From Alitta virens (taxonomy: Eukaryota > Annelida > Polychaeta > Phyllodocida > Nereididae), in contig OW028579.1 of NCBI GenBank assembly GCA_932294295.1, positions 3,105,285 through 3,169,284 of the forward strand: a stretch of DNA of 64,000 bases, given 5' to 3'. The translations under genes and the position numbers were made by a program. This document shows, in pieces, positions 57,341 through 64,000 of the stretch (its first letter is position 1; each line of letters begins with the position of its first letter). Below the pieces are notes generated by a model. The model was not told the origin of the DNA and did no database searches. It saw nothing but the letters and a program-made list of their open reading frames with translations.

Positions 57341-58088
57341 TTGTCGAAATATTGTCCTTTGAATCATAAGACCTTATCAAAAATTATTCTAGGATTGATT
57401 ACTTTCTTCAATAAAGTACAAAGGTACAAAGTAACATTGTATTATTCATTTATTTATCCATACTTAAATCTAAATTCTCTTCATAAAATGCAAAAGAAAA
57501 TAGTAAGAATGATTTGTAAAGTACCTTATCGCTCTCATACAGCATCACTCTTCCAGGATTTGAAGATTTTCAATATTCATAATATTTATCATTATCATAT
57601 GTGTTTATTAATGTTTAAGATTTGTAAAGGTCAGTCGCCGTTGTTGTTAAGAAATATGTTTACACTTAGTGATAATGCTAATAATACTCGTCGAATGTTT
57701 AAATACAATTTGCCATTATTCAGATTGGCTATATGTCAAAAATCTTTTGGATACAAAGGTGTCAAGATTTGGAATTATATTGTAAGTCATGTGAACTTAA
57801 ACTTTACTACTATTACCTTTAAAAAACATGTAAAAAGACATCTCTTAAACAATGATATATTGATTTAAATCAAATGATATGTGTGTTGATGACTAATTAT
57901 GAATGTACTTTAAGCATGTATAATTATTTATGAATACCAGGCTATTTGCATCCTTTATATCTGTAAATAGTAATTTTTCGATCGTGTACACAAAATACGC
58001 ACTGCGCGTCTGTGTGCAAGTTTGTCAGTTTGTATATCTGTTGTTTTATACTCGAATAAATATTTCTTGAACCTGAACCTGAACCTGA
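57341..58088 (+). pseudogene. 5'-truncated LINE: C-terminal end of reverse transcriptase, 3' UTR and tail
   Basis: The open frame to 57868 carries the C-terminal signature of non-LTR retrotransposon polyproteins: VTLYYSFIYPYLN, MQKKIVRMIC, YRSHTASLFQDLKIFNI, and FGYKGVKIWN near the end. It begins at a TTG after stops, so it is truncated. About a dozen residues usually found between PYLN and the LQKK-like helix are missing, an in-frame deletion. A 200-bp 3' UTR ends in four GAACCT repeats (58067-58089), a LINE-type tail of the CR1/Rex/L2 sort. Inactive. Confidence 0.8.
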
Positions 58089-58336
58089 AAGGTTTAAATT
58101 GAGATTCCATAGAATTGTACCGGAAGATTGTTTTAATCTTGGAAAAATGCAAGTAAAGCAAGAGGATGGAAAACTAAATCCATTCAGTCTCTTTTAACAC
58201 TTGAAAATGTCCAATATAAGTTGCCGATTGAAGTGAAATCTTTGGAAATACTACAAACAATTCAGTTGGTAATTAAGAGCATTAAAAATAAACTAACCTG
58301 GAGGAAGCTGACTTGTACACCTTTCAATTTTAGATT

Positions 58337-58418
58337 AAAAAATTAGTCTCTGTAGATGCAGACCAAATATATATAATTGAATTATATTTGGTCTGTATCT
58401 ACAGAGACTCATTTTTTC
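58337..58418. ncRNA. Near-perfect hairpin, possible small-RNA precursor or tiny MITE
   Basis: AGTCTCTGTAGATGCAGACC and its inverse GGTCTGTATCTACAGAGACT pair over 26 bp, with one position that would be a G-U pair in RNA, around an AT loop of 13 bases. Poly-A and poly-T flanks extend the stem. Calling it an RNA gene is speculative. Confidence 0.3.
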
Positions 58419-59689
58419 CACCATTATCTTTCCTAATTCTATGTAATGCACCAGGCAATTTGTTGCTTTTTCTAAATGTGTCATAGGTACATAGTATTAT
58501 TCTTCTTACTAATTATACAGTGTGTTGAAGCAAAATGAGTAATCTCTTGTCTGTGAAGACATCTTTACAGTGCAAACTAGCCCGATTGTGACACAGGGTG
58601 ATGAATGTTTTTGTTGCTAATTCAGTCTTGAAAAGCCTTTTTAGAAACTTCCAAACATACATTAAAGAAAGTAAGAAACTAATTGACTTCCATCTACTAA
58701 TCTTTGTCTTAAATTATCTTACATTAACCTGGTATTCATTACTCACTACAGCTGCAGATGTCATTTCTGGGGGCATTTTTTCCAGATGTATATTTGCCCA
58801 AATATTTCTTGACAGATGTAAACAAGCTTGATGGTGGCCCCGTCTATATAACATGTGATATTGGGACGTTTTTAGATGTTCTGTTTCTATGGCAACAACA
58901 TGTTGTTTGAAGGTTCTTGTTGAAAACTTTCATGGATTAAAGTGATGTTATAGCAAATCTTCCAGCAGCATGGATATTTATTATTTAATTATTGTTCAGT
59001 TAAGTCATCTTTAATAGAATATCTTCGAGGAAGCTACAATGATATTTGCATTAGGAACAGCTACTGCTGCTCAGGTATGTAATATTACATAAGTAATAAC
59101 AGAATATCTATATTAATGATTATAATTTTGCCTAACATTACATCAAAATTATTATTGAGATGTTTGTGACCTGATACAAATATGCTGACTGTACTCAACC
59201 CATAACCATAGATAGCCACTGAAAACGTTAACTTCTGAATGATTCTAGAGAATCTCATGCCATCTTTAATGGTTACTTCAATTACAGTTTGACTTTTTTT
59301 TGTAACCCTAATGTTTGCTGGTTGTCCCGTGGTCTAAAAACCAGCTTTTAGTGGTCTAAAATATTTGAGCAGAGTCAAAGTTAGTGGTCTCTTATTGGCT
59401 TTATTATTGCTCCCTGGCAAATGCCTTTTTGAAGCTGTGGTTTCTGTGTAGCCTTAATGGCCACAAATAAAACATGAAGCAGTCATTGAGCGTGGGCTTT
59501 TGCTCATTATTCGGCAGAGAAACAAAAAGAGACACAAATGAGCTACTCTGAAGGTAAAATAAAAAAACACACAAAAAAAAACAAACAAGCTGGTGTAGTT
59601 CAGCCGATTGGGCTGATTCTCTAACAAGACAGACCTTCCGTATGTGATCAACAGATATCCTTAATCAGAAAGGCAAATGAAGAATTGCC
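58419..59689. other. No gene recognised
   Basis: AT-rich DNA. The open frames are short and not family-like. Confidence 0.4.
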
Positions 59690-59820
59690 ACATGGTCAAA
59701 TGTGCCACATGCATTTTCTACGAGAAGGATAAACGCATGGAAAACGCTAATTATAATGAGCCAAAAACCATGCGTTTTCCATGCGTTTATCCAAACGCAT
59801 GTGGCACAATTGGCCATGCA
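59690..59820. mobile_element. Palindromic MITE family A, copy 6
   Basis: Starts CACATGGTCAAATGTGCCAC and ends TGGCACAATTGGCCATGCA. It is shortened and its flanking TA is mutated, so it is an older copy. Confidence 0.75.
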
Positions 59821-60423
59821 CATTAACGAAAACTTGCAAACAATACAACCTCTATACAGCTGATTTCATAGACTTGGAAACTAAACTCCAGATGACACAG
59901 TGTGAATCCAGGACTCCCACTGGTTAATGCCACACAGATTTAACTATTTACTCACCTCTGTCTGAGGAATAAGATTCTCACTAAATTAATGTTTGATACT
60001 TTTTTATTTAGTTTCAGGCAAGGCAGTCTCTCAACCAATGAAAGTCCTGGATTCACATGACGTCATTTAGAGCTGAGTGCGTTAAACTTCCAAATCTATG
60101 AGGTCAGCTGTATGCTTAAAGAAATATTTATTAGTAGACCTTGAAAGCTCATGATGACAATGGCAGAAGCATTATCTTCCACACAGCCCTGCAGCTCAGT
60201 GCAATTTCGCATGTTTACAAGTCTTGTATTCATTATGAATTGCAAGACTTGATGACTTCCTTGCATCTTAATGTCCATTAATTTGGCTCCTGGGACAAGA
60301 TCAAAGGTCTATATATATTCAGGACATGGAAGAGGACTACTCAGCTAGACTGTACACAGGTGTATGCATGGTAGAAATATGACTGACAGTCATGGTTTTG
60401 TCAGATACATTGTGTCATCAATA
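59821..60423. other. No gene recognised
   Basis: No supported coding or repeat feature. Confidence 0.4.
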
Positions 60424-60576
60424 AATTGGGAGAAAAAGTACCGCGAGAGGTCACTGACACTGTAGCGGATAAGTATTGTCGGATGACGTCGTCTATTGTA
60501 TGACGTCACGGATGTAACAATTATGTAGTGATGTCATTTTTGCCCCCTGTAGGCTCTGTTACTTTTTCTCCCCATT
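60424..60576. mobile_element. MITE family D, copy 2, inverted ends intact
   Basis: Starts AATTGGGAGAAAAAGTACC and ends GTTACTTTTTCTCCCCATT, inverted repeats of 19 bp with two mismatches. The interior matches 9708-9875. Confidence 0.7.
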
Positions 60577-60613
60577 GGCATAATAATAATGATTTTCTTG
60601 TCAGATGAATCTG

Positions 60614-60735
60614 AGTTGTGGGATCAAACCTGCCTTACAAAGGAATTGGAAAATTGCAGGAGCTCCTTAATAATTATTTCTGGTATCACTTAATATAAAC
60701 ATCGAAATTACAGATCTATACATATTTTATAACAT
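60614..60735 (+). repeat. Local direct duplication, unit 1
   Basis: About 120 bp (AGTTGTGGGATCAAACCTGC to the ATACATATTTTATAACAT end) repeated at 60942-61062, 328 bp further on, with a few changes. No coding potential. Confidence 0.75.
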
Positions 60736-60941
60736 TTATTGAGAGACATGCCAAGTCTCACCCATTCAGAGTGAATCTCAGTCTTTTGGTTGCTATCTCA
60801 CTCCTCTTGAGCATTTACTTCATATTTCAATTTGTCTCACTCGAAGAGAACCGGAATAAATCTTTAACATTTTAATGTAAGCTGGTTAGAAAGAGCGAAA
60901 ACTCACTCAATCACCACTCAAGAACTAGGCATCTCTGCCTA

Positions 60942-61062
60942 AGTTGTGTGATCAAACCTGCCTTTCAAAGGAATTGGAAAATTGCAGGAGCTCCTTAATA
61001 ATTATTTCTGGTAACACTTATTATAAACGTCGAAATAATAGATACATATATTTTAACATGTA
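60942..61062 (+). repeat. Local direct duplication, unit 2
   Basis: Second unit; it shares GGAATTGGAAAATTGCAGGA and GCTCCTTAATAATTATTTCT with unit 1. Confidence 0.75.
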
Positions 61063-61485
61063 GTGATGATACCATTGCCGGTCCGGTCAAATGACAATTA
61101 CTTTTCAAATAACATCATCATTGGACATTACACTAAGAAATCATAAATTTTTGTAGGAGTCCTCGAGATGTCATTCTCTACTAGAATGATTTCAACTGCA
61201 TTGGTGTCAACCTTGCATTTCCCAGGATTTAATTGCTTTTCTTAATGAGCATGGCTCGCATGACGCGAATCATGAATGAATCCAGAATTTTCAACTTAGC
61301 GAATGTGTCATCCTGAAATCTCGAAATGATATTGTAATTGAATTCTGAGCAGGTTTGATAGACTGAGATGTGCTTAGCATGAATGGATGTGTTCATAATT
61401 ATGTGATCTCCCTTGAGATCGATTCTTAGTCATAATGATTAATTTAGTGAGGTGTTCGATTGGGGGGAGGGGTTTTGTTGTTACA

Positions 61486-61973
61486 TAAGATAAGATAAGA
61501 TAAGATAAAAATAAGGTAAGATAAGATAAGATAAGATAAGATAAGATAAAGATAAGATAAGACAAAATAACAAAAATAAGATGAGATCAGATAAGAAAAG
61601 ATAAGATATGGTAAGATAAGATATAAGATAAGATAAGATCAGAAAAGATAAGGTTAGATAAAATAAGATATGGTTGGATAAGATAAGGTAAGATAAGAAA
61701 AACATTTATTAAGTTAAATTACGATAAGATAAGATAAGATAAGATACAATAAACATAAGATAATATGTAATACAGGGATAAGATAAGATAAGATAAGACA
61801 AGAGCTCATAGGGAAAAGATAAGATAAAATAAGATAAGATACGATAAACATAAGATAATATGTAACATAGAGATAAGATAAGATAAGATAAGATAAGATA
61901 AGATAAGGTAAGGTAAGGTAAGGTAAGATAAGAAAACATTTATTAAGTTATATTACGATAAGATAAGATAAGA
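61486..61973. repeat. (GATAA)n array with duplicated interior
   Basis: About 490 bp of pentanucleotide repeats. Two non-repeat islands, ATAAACATAAGATAATATGT (61750, 61845) and a CATTTATTAAGTTA segment (61704, 61936), each occur twice, so larger blocks were duplicated. The reverse complement resembles a LINE 3' tail ending in TTATC repeats. Confidence 0.9.
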
Positions 61974-62667
61974 ATTTATTAAGATTTATTAAGACAAGAC
62001 AAGGTCAGTGAGTTGGCACATCAGTAATTTTTGTTTAATGTCATTGAAAATTCTTACCGCTGACCAATAAAAATCATTTATGTTGAAATATTTTTGTCAC
62101 GATGAATAAATTGTCGCAATATATGGCAGCTGTGTTAACTATATACAGCTGTAGTTGTAACTATGAGGTGGCCTTAAACCAGGCTTCCACTGCTCAGATA
62201 CAAAAATGTACACCATGAAATGCAAGCCAAATATCTCAAATCAAATTATTTATGCCCTAAGATAAATCTGGCCCTACAGACAACAGGATATATCAGTCAC
62301 TCTAATTTGAAGCCCCACTATAGACTATGGCAGAGGTACTTGGTATGTATAGCATCGTGGTGTTGTGTCTGGGATGGGCCAAGACCTGGTTGACCTGAAG
62401 ATTGCTTAGCCACTTAGGATTAGAATGCTCTGCTCTGGGAGTCGACATAGTGAACGGAGGCAATCCAATTCAATAGAGCTTTATCTGGTCCCTGCTTTAG
62501 ATGATATATAGTCCTTTTTCACAAAATTCCTAAAGGACCTGCAGCAAGCATTCACCATTTACAAGAGAGATTTGGTTGAGAGAGGGTACATTGTCTGCGC
62601 ATATTTTGTTCTGTTTTCTAACGTTGATGCTTGTGGTGCTAAATATAGTATTTTGTAAATACTCGGA
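61974..62667. other. No gene recognised
   Basis: A segment near 62470-62560 (TCAATAGAGCTTTATCTGG) resembles a reversed LINE 3' end, without a body. Confidence 0.35.
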
Positions 62668-62781
62668 TGTATCCCCTTCCAACACATTATATGTTATTTT
62701 ATACATGATTTTTGGTCACATATACTTGTAAATTAATGTACTTGAGTGTTGGTGCATAAAAAATGTCTAATGTCTAAAGTA
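62668..62781 (+). repeat. LINE-like 3' end, family G, copy 2
   Basis: Matches 9542-9660 inverted (CCTTCCAACACATTATATGT, TGTACTTGAGTGTTGG) and ends in ATGTCTAATGTCTAAAG. Confidence 0.55.
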
Positions 62782-63001
62782 CACACGATTGTTATTTTGT
62801 CCAAGATTTAGTAGTTCTGAAGTGTTTCCTAATAATTCGATAAAATACCTTGGTAAATGAAAAATATGATAAGCTGTTTATGGGAAAGTGGACTGCAAAT
62901 GGGACCTACTTTATCCAAATACCAAATACCTGCATAATTGATAACATTTCACCAGGGTCAACAATGCCCTTTTGGCATTAGTCTTTGCGACAAATAATTC
63001 T

Positions 63002-63085
63002 ATTATATTATTTTCTATTATATTCTATTCTATTCTATTCTATTCTATTCTATTCTATTCTATTCTATTCTATTCTAGTCTACTC
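63002..63085. repeat. (TATTC)n microsatellite
   Basis: About 15 pentanucleotide units, degenerate at the right end. Confidence 0.9.
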
Positions 63086-64000
63086 TATTCTGTTGTTAAA
63101 GCAGTTCCACTTTGAATAGGGAATTCTAGGACATAATTCTAGGACATATATTAAAAACTTCATGTGATAATCAAGTTCACTTGTATTACATTTTGTGAGC
63201 AACACACATATCTCTCAGGTCAAATAGGTGAACCCGTTGTACTTGGCCATTGTAAAATGAGACAGTTTATCACAAAAACAAATTGCTAGCGCTGTGATGT
63301 AATGCATTGCATGATGCACCAGACAGAGCCTGGCAAAATAAATCGCAGTTTTAGTAAAAAGATCGTATAATGTGCCACCTAGTTGGGTGCATTATATTAC
63401 GGTGGGAAGGATATTATGTAAAGAAACATACGGCAGACTTGTCTATTTTATTTTCTTGATCGTTTTTTATTATTTTTATTTTTGGACAATTTTGACATCT
63501 ATGTAACTCATCATAACCACTTGCAAATTACAGTCTTAGCACAGATTGGTTGCAAATTCCACCAATCCAGTTGGTTGAGGTATTTCTGGTTATAATAACT
63601 AATTTATTATATTTGACAGTTACCAATTGCATGATCAAACTGCCTACCAATTAATTGTTAGCACAAACAACACAACAAACTGGTTATTCATATGCAATCA
63701 GTCATGCTATGAGCTAAGCGAAACGAGAATTATGCCTATTTTAGCTAATCCTCAAGACTTAAAGCTGCATTGTCAGTCGGTTTTTATACCAACAAAAAAG
63801 CTATCCAAATGAAAGAAAATGCTTCTTACTGATGAATTCGATAACCCAAAATGTCTAAATTGTACTAAATTATAAATTATTGCCGGAATTTATTAGATCG
63901 ACTTTGTTTACATTTTAGCTAATTATTCATTGCAACGTGATGGAGTGAGTAGCCGATTCGCGATTTCACAGTCATTTTTATGAAAAATTGATGTCAGAAT
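63086..64000. other. No gene recognised
   Basis: AT-rich DNA to the window end; no supported coding frame. Confidence 0.4.

Overview
This is invertebrate-type animal genomic DNA. It is AT-rich, intron-bearing and crowded with transposon debris and minisatellites. The one recognisable host gene is the last coding exon of a serotonin 5-HT2-type receptor (minus strand, 4537-6602), whose 5' exon(s) I could not find. The receptor is closest in motif pattern to invertebrate 5-HT2 receptors. The repeat content (a tRNA-headed SINE, palindromic MITEs, LINE tails made of short repeats) suits a bilaterian invertebrate, but I cannot name the phylum.

Layout: 1-4.4 kb is intergenic DNA with MITEs. 4.4-6.6 kb is the receptor exon, with a small MITE just past the stop. 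6.6-40 kb is intronic or intergenic DNA with no recognised host gene. It carries eight copies of one tRNA-derived SINE, several MITE families, tandem arrays (26-bp, 31-bp and 19-bp units, plus GATA/CTAT microsatellites) and two GC/CpG-richer blocks with regulatory-looking motifs (31.1-31.7 and 36.8-36.95 kb). 40.3-50.2 kb is a complete, very young Ty3/gypsy-type LTR retrotransposon. It has identical 218-bp LTRs, intact gag and pol, and an extra third ORF (C2H2 fingers plus a coiled coil) in the position where env would lie. It sits inside a ninth SINE copy, and the target duplications of both insertions are still readable. 50.8-54.4 kb holds a 33-bp minisatellite followed by a roughly 3.2-kb array of 31-bp units with higher-order duplications. 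54.4-64 kb holds a 937-bp TIR transposon, a broken LINE reverse-transcriptase end, further MITEs and pentanucleotide arrays.

The retrotransposon is the only set of genes here that works together. The LTR supplies promoter and polyadenylation signals, a lysine-tRNA-like site primes reverse transcription, Gag makes the particle, and Pol (protease, RT, RNase H, integrase) is reached by a -1 frameshift. The unknown zinc-finger protein would need its own promoter or a spliced RNA. The most notable observations are this third ORF, paired inverted AGGTCA nuclear-receptor motifs in the LTR, and a palindromic MITE whose TA target is proven by insertion into another MITE.
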